NCBI GenBank assembly: GCA_958496175.1 | Contig: OY292274.1 | Coordinates: 65,978,630-66,042,629 of the forward strand | From: Sisyra terminalis | Lineage: Eukaryota > Arthropoda > Insecta > Neuroptera > Sisyridae | Direction: 5' to 3' | DNA length: 64,000 nt | Part shown: positions 1-12,500 of the stretch, piece after piece | How positions within the stretch are numbered: position 1 is the first letter of the stretch | Layout: every line of letters begins with the position of its first letter | Program-made: the position numbers and the translations under genes | Notes under the pieces: generated by a model | The model's input: the letters and a program-made list of their open reading frames with translations, nothing else | Told to the model about the DNA's origin: nothing | Database searches by the model: none

Positions 1-60
1 TATGGATGGGGGTTAAATGCGGCAAATAATGTGTTGACAAAAAATGAAATGAAAGAACCA

Positions 61-420
61 AGACAAGATAATAATGAAATTTATAGGTGAAAGACCAAAA
101 TATAAAAACGATAAATTGAGAAAAGCTCAACAAAAATATCGCCAATTAAGGAACCAGGATAATCGGGAAGCCAGAAAAGCCAAAGAAGAATGGTTGGAAC
201 AACAGCGTTTCACATAATCCAACAATTTGTAGAGGAAAAGAAAATTAAATTGCATTAATATCAGTAATGAAAATTCCTAGTTACTAGTTGATGATGGGAA
301 CATAATAAAACGATGGAAAGAGTATATTAAGAAGCTTTATGATGGTGTACAGTGAAAAGAACTTATTACAAATGAGGAAACGAAAATAAAAATTTTTAAG
401 ATCAGAATTTGATTCATCGA
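61..420 (+). mobile_element. Non-LTR retrotransposon (LINE) remnant
   Basis: Broken pieces of an endonuclease/reverse-transcriptase polyprotein can be read on the plus strand. One frame gives QKYRQLRNQDNREARKAKEE followed by WLEQQ near 135-207; another gives DGNIIKRWKEYIKKLYDG near 292-345. This spacer between endonuclease and RT (Lys/Arg/Glu-rich helix, then RWKEYxxxLY) is typical of RTE/CR1-like LINEs of insects. Several stops and frameshifts separate the pieces and no RT core is visible, so this is a dead fragment. Confidence 0.5.
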
Positions 421-540
421 TTTATGAATTGCAACAAAATAAAGCATCTAAAATCGATAAAATAATGATAGAATTATTGCAATTTGCTAGCACGAAGATA
501 AAAGAAGTTTTTTATTGCCTAACCCGGGATATATATGACT

Positions 541-789
541 CGTTTATCTTGAAAGTGGCGTAAGTCCATTTCAAGAACAATCTATATGGTGATTCTTCTT
601 CTTGTAACTAGAACAAAGAATGTTAATTATTTAACTGTTAAGTTTTCAGAAATTACTGATTTCATTTTAGTTGTTAACAAAAACGCCAGTTATTCCCTCC
701 TCCTTAGTATCTTATGTTCCTATGGTTAAAAATGATAACACTATAGGGATTGTTCTTGAAATGGACTTAGTTCACTTTCAAAATAAACG
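541..789. repeat. MITE family A, copy 1 (about 40 bp TIRs)
   Basis: The left end CGTTTATCTTGAAAGTGG is repeated as reverse complement at the right end (CTTTCAAAATAAACG); the inverted match continues for about 40 bases through the AAGTCCATTTCAAGAAC stretch. A second copy lies in opposite orientation at 32188-32420, directly downstream of the EndoU stop codon. The interior differs by small indels. No coding capacity is seen. The superfamily cannot be assigned because the target-site duplication is not clear. Confidence 0.75.
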
Positions 790-919
790 GTTCATATAAA
801 AAGGAGAGGTGCCGGATTATTTTAAAAGTATAATTGTAACTATACCAAAGAAAAGTAGAGCAAATTCCTGAGAACAGTTTAGAACACCGAGTCTTCCGAT
901 GAAAGGCTCAAAAAATATA

Positions 920-1993
920 TTAATAACACCGGCACACAAAAAAAAAAAAGTGCTCTGTACTTTTGACCGGACCTACATAATCTACGTATTTTGACCCCCT
1001 GAACACGAATCCGGGGTCGGTTTGACCCGTACACCCTCAAAAATTTGAGAAAACTTTAAAAAACCGAAAAAAATGGTTAAAATCGGCAGTTTTGGTGACA
1101 TAAATTTTTTTTTGAACTAAACCGAGCATGATTTTCATGTTTTTCGATCCGCTGAATACAAATTCGAAGTTTATGTAGACCATAAGCCGTTTCTAGTGTA
1201 AGAAAATTGCAAAAAACCCTTAAAAATTGTAAAAAATTGCGGCTTTTGTTTCTTCGGCTATTGTTCTAAAATTCGAGATTATATGATGAAAATAAACTTT
1301 TAAATCTCTACAAAGGATATTTTGCATATTATTCTATTCCTGGAATATGATTTTTGAAGATTATTTGACTAACCGCGATTTTGTTATTTCTATAGATTTT
1401 TTACGATTAACAAATTTTTTTTTAATTCCGGATCAATGAACTTCAAATTTATACTCAACAGATTTGCCAAAATGTCAAATTTATTATGATTTCATTAAAA
1501 ATTTGATATTTATCACAAGAACTTTGATTTTTCTGAAATTTTCAGCGTTTTTTGCTATTTACATGGATTTCTAAGAATGGCTGGACCGAATACCTTCAAG
1601 ATTTATATTTTGCGGATTAGAAAACATGAAAATCACGATTAATCTAGCTCGATAGAATTTTTGTACACAATTACTGCAATTTCTCGCAATTTTCAAAGAT
1701 TTTTTGCAATTTTCTTACAATAAAAACGGCTTATGGTCTACATAAACTTCGAATTTGTATTCAGCGGATCGCAAAACATGAAAATCATGCTCGGTTTAGT
1801 TCAAAAAAAATTTTATGTCACCAAAACTGCCGATTTTAACCATTTTTTTCGGTTTTTTAAAGTTTTTTCGAATTTTTGAGGGTGTACGGGTCAAACCGAC
1901 CCCGGATTCGTGTTCAGGGGGTCAAAATACGTAGATTTATGTAGGTCCGGTCAAAAGTACAAAGCACTTTTTTTTGTGTGCCGGTGTTATTAA
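920..1993. repeat. Long inverted-repeat (foldback) element P1
   Basis: The arms at about 920-1250 and 1670-1993 are reverse complements with few mismatches. The tips read TTAATAACACCGG and CCGGTGTTATTAA. The outermost TTAA on both sides could be a piggyBac-type target duplication, or part of the TIR. The central 400 bases are not a simple palindrome. A stretch at about 1590-1665 is a diverged direct echo of the right arm. No ORF of note. It contains CTCTACAAAGGATA near 1303, weakly resembling the block shared by the other palindromes. Confidence 0.8.
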
Positions 1994-2707
1994 AAGAATA
2001 GAAGGAATATGGATTTAGAAGACAAAAAGGTAAACCAGAAGCAATTTGATTTGTTTATTCACAAATAAATAAGTAATAATATCAATAACATATTGATGAA
2101 TATTAATTAGTTAATAAAATAGGTTTTCATATAAAATATAGGATATTTTTTCTTATAAATTTTTATAGATTTTTACGTTAATAATTAAATGCATATCTCA
2201 TATCAACAATAATATTAAAAAAGGCAGTGATTTATTTAATCTTTTTGAATTAAAAAATCAATGATTAAGATGATAAAGACATTGTTAATACCAAAATTGA
2301 ACTTCAAATAGGTAAAACAATAATTTGCTTTTATTAGGATTACAGCTTTATTGTTTGATGAATCTTATTGAAATTTGGTTAAAAATAATTCTAACACATC
2401 TGCCTTTAACTAGGCTTCTATGGTTAATTACAGTAAATTTTAGAAAAAAGCTTTCTGGTACTCTAAAAGGAAAGTTCTCACGATCATTTTAGAAGATATT
2501 TCCCTTAAGGTTTGCTTAAAATAAAGTTATGTTTCTACAAGCTGGAAAAGCTTGTAGATATTATGGTCCATATGTTCATTAGGTAGAAAAATATAAACTA
2601 AGAAATGTCTGAATTCGATAAATTGGTCCATTCCGTAAAGCCAAAAGTCGCAGCTTTGTTGTAAAATAAAACGAGTTGAAGTCAATCAAACAATAAAGCT
2701 GTAATTT

Positions 2708-2713
2708 TTTATT
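2708..2713 (-). terminator. Candidate poly(A) signal of the SLC5 gene
   Basis: AATAAA on the minus strand about 70 bases beyond the SLC5 stop codon at 2785-2787. The stretch 1994-2700 beyond it is AT-rich and shows no gene; it is probably 3' flank. Confidence 0.4.
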
Positions 2714-2784
2714 AACTTTGTATGTTTTAATCGTTAAAGTTTCGTAAGTAAAAGCTGCTTAAAATATGTTTTCTAAGTTCTATA

Positions 2785-5700
2785 TCACTTAATATCTTCC
2801 GGTTTATTGTCCGAATTTAATCGTTGAAGTTCATAGTTTTTCTGAAAAAAAAAAGCTTACAAAATTTGACGCTTTTAAGTCTAATTCAAATTACCTCAGG
2901 TCCTAATTCAATACTGACTGGAAGATATTTTCGTAAAAACGGAGCAAATAACTTTGGATCGTGAATCTTATTTCCGCCAGTTAAGCAGCTGATTATAACT
3001 CCAAGAATAAGTGTAACCAGCATTCCAATCGGATAATACCACAGATATGATAACTTAAAAAAATTGAATACTTCCCTGAAAAAAATAAGGACTAAATTAT
3101 CGTTGTACAGTAGACTGATTCAAAAAAAAATGATGATTTTTTTTTCTTAATTATATCGAAAATATTGTTGGAAATGACAAAAAAAATCCTGTGAAAGTTT
3201 AAGCTCTTATTATTAATATTAAGAGGCCGCATCGCAAATTTTGATTTTCCATTTAAATAACATGGGAACAATATTCTCTTGCACTTTGGAATTTTATAAC
3301 TCACGTTGGTGACAATATTTCGGAATGACCAAGGTATATTCTTGTAGAAAATTGAACGATCTACAAAAAAGGTCTTGTACAAGTTTTTGATATATTTATT
3401 CCTTCAAAAGTTATTCGAGGTCAAAGTTGAACTAAAGAGAAGTTTTAATATTTTTTCAATTTTTTGACGCAACCATCAATTTTATGAGAAAATTTTATAG
3501 GATATTTTTTGTAGAGCACTTTTTTTTCTATAACTTATCTCCATAAAAGTTTTTGATATTTTTCACTGGTCCTAAGTTATTTAATTAAAATAAAAAAAAT
3601 ATTTTTTATGTTAAAAATATAATAATTCAGGGAATATTCAGTTTAATGCAAATAACTTAGGACCTGTGAAAAATATCAAATTTTTTTATAGAGATAAGTT
3701 TTAGAAAAAAAAAGTGTTCTACAAAAAATGTCCCAAAAAATTATCTCATAAAATTGATGGTTGCGTCAAAAAATTGAAAAAATATTAAAATTTTTCTTTA
3801 ATTCAACTTTGACCTCGAATAACTTTTGAAGGAATAAATATATCAAAAACTTGTACAAAACCTTTTTTGTAGATCGTTCAATTTTCTACAAGAATATACC
3901 TTGGTCATTCCGAAATATTGTCGTCACCAACGTGAGCTATACAATTCCAAAATGCAAGAGAATATTGTTTCCATGTTATTTAAATGGAAAATCGAAAATT
4001 GCGATGCGGCACCTCTTAATATTAATATTAAGAGCTTAAACTTTCACAGGATTTTTTTTTGTCATTCCCAACAATATTTTCGATATAATTAAGAAAAAAA
4101 AAACATTTTTTTTTTTGAATCAGTCTATTGTACAGTATTTCATAGAAACGATGGCACAGAAATCTTTGCCACATTAAAATTATAATGAATTTTGATTTGT
4201 TCTAATAAAAAAAAGATTTTTATACTATTTTTCTTCATTTTCATTGATTAAAGTTAAAGCTACTACAATCATATATACTTTAAAAGCTCTTACTCGTCTA
4301 TAAGTTCCATCGAACTTGGTTCTATTGTCGTGGTGAAATTCATAGCATTCATAGGACAACCAACTGTTGTTAGAGGTTTACGAATATTTGTAATGGCTCC
4401 ACTAGCCAGGGCGGCTTGAGTACTAAAATTAATATAAGCCACCACACATAAACCACAAAGAGACCCCCAAAGGGCACCCTAAAACAAAAAAAAATATATA
4501 CAATTTATCCAGAGGTAATTATAGTTACAATATCTAACTTTTTTATTAGCAAAAGGAATCAAAGCGCCCATCAAATATATTCCAAACAGTGGACCAGAAG
4601 TAACCGACCAAACCATAGCTGAAATCTAAAATTTAGAGTTATTTTTGTTTGATTAATCGACCCTTATGGAAAAATTGCAACAAACATCAAATGGTTGTAC
4701 GGAAAAGTATTCCAAACTGATAATTTTAGCGTTGAAGATTTATTGGTACTATTAGTACATACTAATGACGGTATAATGAATTACTACGACATTGAAAACT
4801 GATAATATCTTGAGTTGTTTTTCCAAGAGAACTTGAAACATTTTTACGTTAGTTTTCCAAAATATTAAAGCAATTTAGACTTGCATTAGTGTTTTCCATA
4901 AAGGTGAACTCAATACACGATTTACTTGTAATACGGGACCCAAGTGTTGTACAACAAACACAAAAAGTACGCTAATAACTCCAACAATCACCACCGTCGT
5001 TTTCACCACGAAATTTTCCCGAATCGCCGTCGGATTTGGAAACAGTGGTTTATAGCAATCCTCCAGAACCACAGCGGCCATCGAATTGAGGGCACTCGAC
5101 AAAGAACTCAGTGATGCACTGAAAATTCCTGCCATAAATAAACCGGGAAAGCCAGGAATGTGGCCCAATGTTTCAATCACCAACAAGGGTAGTAGCTGGT
5201 CGGGTGCATCAATTTTCTAGAAAATTCCAATGTGCAATTGCATTAAAAAATGTTTTTTTTTTTTAATATTTATAAACAAAATAATTACTTTCGTTGTGAT
5301 GGGATCACACGAGTGGTACGTGGCGTAAATAACTAAACCGGCGAAACAGCATGTAAGAAAGAAGAAATTTTGAAGAATAACAAAGACGTAAAAGGCACTA
5401 AAATTAAAATAATTGCAAATAAGATGTATAATATGTTCTACTTAAATTAAAAAGCCGGAAATTAGATGATGCGTAAAGCAAATTTTTAACTGCCCATTTT
5501 CTATTAAGTATATGCAACCAGTGTATTATATACACCAGACGGGTTGCCTACAAAACAGTTGGTAACAGCTGCATACGTAATTTGGGTAGAAGTTTATTTT
5601 AATTTATTTAAAATACGTAAAGAGTTGTGTAGAATAATTTTAAAAGACTTACCGTTTTGCATGCTTTAATGACGGAAGTGAAACATATCTTTGCATCATA

Positions 5701-8700
5701 ACTTGATTTATAACTCCGGACTGAATAAATCCAATTGAACTTCCCAGTGTCAAACCCCAAAACGTTAATCTTGTGAACGGATTTATTTCAAAACTAAAAC
5801 ATATAAATATATTCCCAAATCATATTTTACTTAACTCCAATGTTTGATCATACTTGGGAGCTAGAATCCGGTCACCTTGCACATTTTTTTCGATAACTTG
5901 GCCCAAACCTCCGACATTGATCACTCCTTGAATAACTACCGCTAGTAGAGAGATGATCATGAAGAATGCTTGCAGAAAATCGGTCCATATCACAGCTCGA
6001 ATTCCTCCCTAGGAAATACGTACATTGAAATGTAAAGAATCTGAGTAAATATGGTCTTTTAATTCTAGAATTCGATGCATTAAAATAAGAACAATCAGTG
6101 ATCACCACGGGGTTGTGAATTTTGAAATTTTCATTCTAGAATTGCGTTATAATCAACTATAATTTTGAGAACTTAATTCTTACATCATCAGATATTCAAA
6201 TCCAAAAGTATCGAAAGAAACGCCGGCTTAAAGTACTTACAATGGTTGTGTAAAAAACGCAAATTGCTGAAATCACAATTGTTGTGATATGAACATTGAC
6301 CCCAGCGGCTAAAAGTAAAAAAAATATCAGTTAAATAAAGGTTTGGATGATTTTTATAAGTACCATGACTGAAGGCGATGGCTGGAACATAAACTACAAT
6401 CGGAATCCATAAAATCTGCAAAGATTTATTGATTATTTTCCACATAGAATTGTTAAATCGAAACTTACAATTGCAAACATAAATAAAATTGATCCCAGGC
6501 GACGAATCGACTCGCCAAATCGTAGCGACAAGTACTGAAAACAAAAGTTTGAATGATTTTTTGGAAAACTATTATACCTTTTATTTTGTGAAAATAACCA
6601 CTAAAGTCCCTAAGGATTTATTATCTCTAGAATAGATACTAAATACTGTATAGATTCTATACAATTTCATCCATCTCCATTTCAGTAATTCCCCAAACTA
6701 CTCTCAACTTGCCTTGATTTATCATTAACTTTAAAATTGAATAAATAGTTAGAAAAATTTGGATAAAATCGTACTTTAATGCCAATTATATTAATTATAT
6801 TTAAAATGTCTTAGAGTTAATAAGAGCCAAAGTTTGTAGACTAATCAATGAGTATCGGTTGGAAAATTTATAAAGAAATCTAAGGAAAAAATATTTTTTT
6901 CTGGCAACATAAAAGATACAAAACATTTTTAATTATTTTGATATTTAATAATAGAAGTTTGTGATGCTAATTGAATGATTTATATTTTTGTTAGAAATAT
7001 AACAATTATAATTAGATGGAAAATATATAATCTATAGAGGATTTATGTTTTAGGGAAGTGTTGGAACAGTAATTGCAAAGGTTATAATTAACAAAGGTAT
7101 AATAACAAATCTCATAAACTACCCAATTAGTATTACTAATTGATATTACTAAAACCCATGTCAAGAACATAATACAATGCTGGAAAAGCATAAACGGCAT
7201 CATGGAAACTAAATTGCATAATTAGCACCAAAAATCCATTAAAGACTTAAGAAAGTTGCGTTGGTAGACGCCAAATGGTTGGTCATTTAAAATAAAGAAA
7301 TAAATATCCATTCAGCTCAAGAAATATGGGTCTAGCTTTGTGTTTTAAAGAAACCTAAGTATCTAATCTATGAAAACTCTTCAGATATTAGAACTTTCAA
7401 TTCGTAGAACACATGAAAATTTTAAGCTCAAATTACATGGGATAATTTCTACCTCATTGGTGGATGTGATATTCAACTCCATGAAAATGGGCAAGAAAAT
7501 TTTGACGACAATCGGAACGCTTATGAAGAAGAGGAAAACTTCGTAAACATATTGGGTGCCATATAGATAAATTTCTGTCGGATATCCCAAAACGGCGATT
7601 CCCGATATATAGCTAAAATCAAAATGGTTAAACACTTTTGAAGTTTAAGATTGAGGATTTTGATAAATTATTCGAATAATTATTTGTTCTAGGTCTTATT
7701 TCTAACTAGGTCTTATACCAACTGGTAAGACATCAGATAAAGTTCAAGATTGATTAACAATTATAAAATTTTCTTTATCAATATGTAAAATTTATAATCT
7801 TCCTAAGTAACAATAGTTTAGACTAAAACCAGAGTCAAAGTTTATAGTCAATAAGGTAATTAAAAATTTAAATAAAAGCTATTATTCATTATTATGAAAT
7901 GCCATCGATAGATTATATTACTTGTAATGCCAATTACAAGTCTTATTATTTCATTGCTGGTATTCTTACCCATGGTTTTATTATACATTAATGATTCTTA
8001 TTTTCTGGATACTTTTTAATATTTTATGCTTTTAGAAAATTTTTTGTAGTACCTGAAGAAGCTGCAAAAGTGGCGAAACGTTGTACAAAAAATTTAATAA
8101 AAACATCAAATATTAAAAAGTATCCAGACAATAAGAATCATTAATGTATCTTATTATTTCTTAAATAATAAGAATTGAACTTGTATTGACCTTATTCTAA
8201 TCTAGAATATTTGAATAAATCTATATATTTTGCGACAGCAAATAGATCAACAGCATAGGTCAACGTAGATTAATTATATAAGTGGAGGTAGGCAAAGTAA
8301 AAAATGTATTGAGTAAGATTACAACTCCAATTTGGAAAGAATTTGGATAAAAATTTTAATATATGATGACTTTAATATACTTTAATTTAATGGAATAGAT
8401 AAATTTTTCCAAAACAAAAAGTTTTTAGACATTTTTTTCAGTCAGTGGAGCTTAAAAAAGAAAAAAATTATGGTTAAAAATCACCAATCCGACATGGAGT
8501 AAAACAGCTTCATTTTTCAACGAATTTTAATGAACTTTCTTTTAAAATGATCTTTTGACTCTCAACTTTCTAGAAAAGAACTTTTTTCCCCAAAAATTTC
8601 CTTTTTTTGTACTGTAATTAATCGATTATTCGAGCATCTTTCTTGGCGTTTTACGCCTTACAAAACACTGGTACCAAGGTTTATAAATTACACAGGTTGC

Positions 8701-9580
8701 CTCATTAGAAAAAAAAAATGACGTCATACGAAGAATTTTGAAATTTGAATCAGTTTGAAGATATAGATCAACAGCATAGGTCAACGTAGATCAATTATAT
8801 AAGTGGAGGTAGGTAAAATAAAAAATGCATTGAATAAGATTACAGCTCCAATTTGGAAAGAATTCGGATAAAATTTTAATATTTGATGACCTTAATATAT
8901 TGTAATGTAATGGAATAGATAAATTTTCCCAAAACAAAAAGTTTTCAGACATTTTTTTCAACAAATGAAACTCAAAGAAGAAAATTTTTATGGTTAAAAA
9001 TCACCAATCCGACATAGAGTAAAACAGCTTCATTTTTCAACGAATTTTAATGAACTTTCTTTTAAAATGATCTTTTGACTCTCAACTTTCCAGAAAAGAA
9101 CTTTTTTCCCCCAAAATTTGCTTTTTTTCTACTGTAATTAATCGATGATTCGAGCATCTTTCTTGGCGTTTTACGCCTTACAAAACAATGGTGCAACACC
9201 AAAAGTAACTATTAAAACTTTTTTTTACATAGTCAAATACCAATGTTAAAGCAAAGTTAACACTTTCATTGATCATTAGTTCTAGAATAAGAATTTTACA
9301 ACCAGTAAAAAGAAAATAAAGTCTAAAAAAATAATTTTCGAATAATTTATCAGTAGATCCATTGGCCAGATACGACTCACGTTACAACCAATGACACGGC
9401 AACAGGAAAAACACTAAGTGATCGATTTCCAATCAAATAATCACTGACATTTTTCGAAGTATGAACAAATCCAAAGTAAATTCCAACACCTACACAAATC
9501 ACCAACAGCAAAAGAAACATAAAATAATCCACCACGCCAAATCTTACAACACCATCAACAAACGCTTCCATTGTCGACAT
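2785..9580 (-). CDS. SLC5-family sodium-coupled solute transporter (monocarboxylate/multivitamin type), 13 coding exons
   Basis: A plasma-membrane Na+/solute symporter of the SLC5 (sodium:solute symporter, LeuT-fold) family. Exons in transcript order, all with GT-AG borders and matching phases: 9381-9580, 7453-7612, 6469-6534, 6364-6415, 6241-6308, 5854-6008, 5653-5793, 5289-5397, 4926-5216, 4539-4625, 4294-4478, 2895-3075, 2785-2841. They sum to 1752 bases, 583 residues, the usual family length. Landmarks: TM1 with DYLIGNRSLSVFPVA; YISGIAVLGYPTEIYLYG (TM2, start of the transport core); GGIRAVIWTDFLQAFFM; NPFTRLTFWGLTLGSSIGF; the SLC5 signature GLFMAGIFSASLSSLSSALN with following AAVVLEDCYKP; ISAMVWSVTSGPLFGIYLMG; and a late TM LSYLWYYPIGMLVTLILG. 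The substrate cannot be read from sequence; monocarboxylate or vitamin-like carriers (SLC5A5/6/8/12 branch) are closest by eye. The ATG at 9580 precedes the first helix by a short tail. The intron 3076-4293 carries palindrome P2-A; the intron 7613-9380 carries other repeats. An alternative pair of first exons lies at 15717-16155. Confidence 0.9.
3111..4127. repeat. Long palindromic element P2, copy A (full length)
   Basis: A nearly perfect 1.02 kb palindrome with arms of about 500 bases meeting near 3620. The ends are TAGACTGATTC and GAATCAGTCTA, so a TA target duplication (Tc1/mariner style) is possible. Each arm holds ATCTACAAAAAAGGTCT and a second motif TTTTTTGTAGAGCACTT. It lies in an intron of the SLC5 gene. 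ORFs read in either arm are mirror images of each other and are not genes. Other copies: 42300-43774, 46851-47374, 54616-55350, 59731-60190. Confidence 0.9.
7979..8155. repeat. Inverted-repeat element with GCGAAACG-type loop
   Basis: Arms of about 45 bases (ATTAATGATTCTTATTTTCT and its complement near 8155) flank a segment reading CTGAAGAAGCTGCAAAAGTG then GCGAAACGTTG. Short modules of the form TGAAGAAG...GCGAAACG are common at the ends of insect Penelope-like and other retroelements. The identity of this one is not certain. It lies within SLC5 intron 1 (7613-9380). Confidence 0.5.
8243..9193 (+). repeat. Direct duplication, two copies of about 430 bp, 521 bp apart
   Basis: 8243-8673 and 8764-9193 are about 95% alike, beginning TAGATCAACAGCATAGGTCA and ending TTTTACGCCTTACAAAACA. 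The 90 bases between the copies are half of MITE B. It lies in intron 1 of the SLC5 gene; no ORF is seen. Confidence 0.85.
8676..8763 (+). repeat. MITE family B, left-half fragment
   Basis: AAGGTTTATAAATTACACAG and the following 70 bases match the left half of the full MITE B copies at 35140-35283 and 40349-40500. The right half is replaced by the second copy of the surrounding direct duplication. Confidence 0.7.
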
Positions 9581-9581
9581 T

Positions 9582-12500
9582 TAAACACTTTAAATTTTCA
9601 ACAATGAAAATAAAACCGCCAAATTAAAATGCCAACAATCAAAAAACTTATCAACAAATGTATGCACCGTTTTGCTGTTCCGTTTCAACTTTATTATTAT
9701 TTTTTCCGTTTCACTCATTCAACTTTATTTGAGGCAGTAATACCACGAAATAATTTAAAGCTTAAAAAATAATAAAAAAAATATTATGAATATATATATA
9801 TGAAATAATTATATATATCGGACATAATTTGTAAATTGTCTGTAATCTACTTTGTTAATGAATGCTTAATAACTTTCGGATTTTTCCTGTTATCCACTAT
9901 ACAAATTAAAATTGCCAAGCTTAAAGAAAAGTGAGAAAATATAACATTTGAACCTTCTTTTATTGAGGGATAGTTTTTATCCATAAAATAAATTGCTATA
10001 TGAACGGAAATAATCAATAACGAACGATGAACTCTTCTATTATCTTTAAATAAGTACTATTAATTGTTTTTTATTTTATCAGAATTGATTATTATTTGAT
10101 TAATAGAATAACATACTTATTAATTTATATTTTTTTTAGAAATCAATAATTTCCTCAGAAATACTAAATGAGATAAAAGCATGCCTGGGTACGTCTAAAA
10201 GAACTTCACAATTCGAAATCAATAAGAGGAGCCCACATTTAAGTGGTATAAAATCAATATATTAAAACTGTAATAGTATAATACATTTAAAACAAATTGG
10301 GGTAGGAGGACCTCATTTCTTCGTAAAATAGTCCAGGGTAGCTGTCTTCATCTAATGACACAACCATAAACTAGCCAAAGTTTAATGGAAGAAAATTCAA
10401 AAATTTTCCAATTTACAAAGAAATATTGGTTCGTGGAAGTCCCAAGACATTTCCTACTCGTGGAAAAAGACAATTATTGAAGTTTATGGGCACGGAGGTC
10501 ATAAAATTTAGGACATATATTACTGATAAACCAATATATATATGGTTGACGAAATTCAGCACTAACGATTATTTTTATGGCTTTTAATTAAAACGATTGT
10601 TAAAATATTTTCAATGTTTCTTTTTAGCTTATATTAGCTGAACGTAGTCAAAACGTACATGAACAAAAAATTTTTGCACGGCATTTTAAACTGTGGAAAT
10701 CAAAGGCTTTAGATTATTGGATTCAATAACTTAAAAAGTTCATAGACATTGCAAAATGCACAAAAACAATGGAAAATATGCGAAGGCATCAGCGGATTTT
10801 ACTGAAAAGCTTGCAAACTCGTAAAAGCTCCACCACATTAAAGTACCGGATAAATGGATCAATTCATTTAAAATCGCTGAGGAATTGTTGCTAAACGATT
10901 TTTAATTTTCCTAATTCTTTAATTACGAGTTCCTTATAGGTAGACAGTCCCAAAAAGCTGTTTGGAAAAAATTAATAGGCTATGGTTTTTTCCTGGCAGC
11001 CATTTTTCAAATGGCAGTTAGGCTAGTTTTAATGAAAAAGGTGGTCTCCGGAAAGTTTAATTGCCAAGCTATTTTTAAGGATATCAGAATAATTCAAAAA
11101 CCAATACGTTCAGCATAAAATAAACTTAATGTATACATACTTTTAATTTTCCTACTATGGAAAAAGTAGTCAATTTTTATTGTTTGGGAAAACTGAAAAT
11201 ATCTTAAAAATGTTACTATTGAAAACAATAAAATTTTATGAAGGAATAGAGACTCACGAATTATATTTGGTTTTTGTATTGAACACCATTATAACAATCT
11301 GAAGTATAAGTTTTAGTCCTTAGAATACACTCTTTTTCTTTCTAGAGCCTTACAAAAAAATGGCAATCACAAAAATGGCCGAAAACTTTAAAACTTCAAT
11401 ATCTAAGAAAGGACGGAATAAAAATTAGTAAAAATTTCACAGAATAATCTTTATGCAAATGGAAATATCTCTCATGAAAACTATGACTGAGACTCAACTA
11501 TATTTAGAGTAATAAGGAATTTAATTTCAGAAAAAATGCTATTCTTCTTCATCCCATATAGGAACTCCCAATAAGCACAAAAGAGCAAATCTTAGACCAA
11601 TTGTTAATTACCAAACCTTGGCATACCAGCCTGGTCCAAGGATCAGCGTCCTGGTCAAACATCAACGCCAGAATTAAATGGATTGACCCAAATACCCTCA
11701 AATTCTGTAATTCAAAGATCTGGTGATTTTACGTCTGATGAATTCTAATGGACCTTATGGTCCATTTAAAACCGAATTCTGGGAAAAGTGTTGAATATAC
11801 TTGGACTTGAAAATACACCAGGCATCGACACCAGATGCAAACTAGATGAAGGTTTTATCAGTTCCACTGGAAACACGGAAACTTTTATTTCAATCATGCA
11901 TAATGTCTTCATAATGGTTCAAAAGCAAAAAATAAAACAGAATTTTTAAGTAGTATCATTCTTGAGCATGAGTGTACCAAGGATTTTGAATAAGGAGGAC
12001 AGAAATGGAAGAACAATATAATGTGAATAAAATTATTTTATCAAAAAAAAAAAGACACGAGTTTTACGATTAGTCGTCAAGGTAATTCACCAACTCATTT
12101 ACAAAAGATAATTAAAGTTGTTTAATTCTTTAAATCTGAAAAAGACTGGAATAGCTTGATCTCTTTCTATGTCTGATTTACCATTGCAAAGAAATTTCCG
12201 GCAAATGGGAGCAGTGAAATGGCGAAACTTTACGATAAATAAATAAGTTTTAGTTCTTGGTTTCATTTGAAGCCGAGATAATAAACAAAAACATATATAT
12301 ATTCTTTTGAAAAGAGTGAAACGAGGATAAGACTACTCCAATTCAAAGAACCTTACCAGGGATGGACGACGCTGGGGGGAAGAATTCAACCACGCGGGAA
12401 ACTGAATCTACCGTCAGGCTGAAATTAGAAGAAAAACAAAAGTACTATGATGTGAATGGGTAGCTAAAAGTCAAGCTAAACTACTGAATGAGTAACATTT

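Noticed and set aside
3092..4092. ORFs of 60-96 codons on both strands with nearly the same product (MYKTFFVDRSIFYKN...)
   Set aside because: They are the two mirror-image arms of palindrome P2-A. The same reading recurs with stops in other copies (for example 42136-42456, 54535-54783), so it is not selected as protein.
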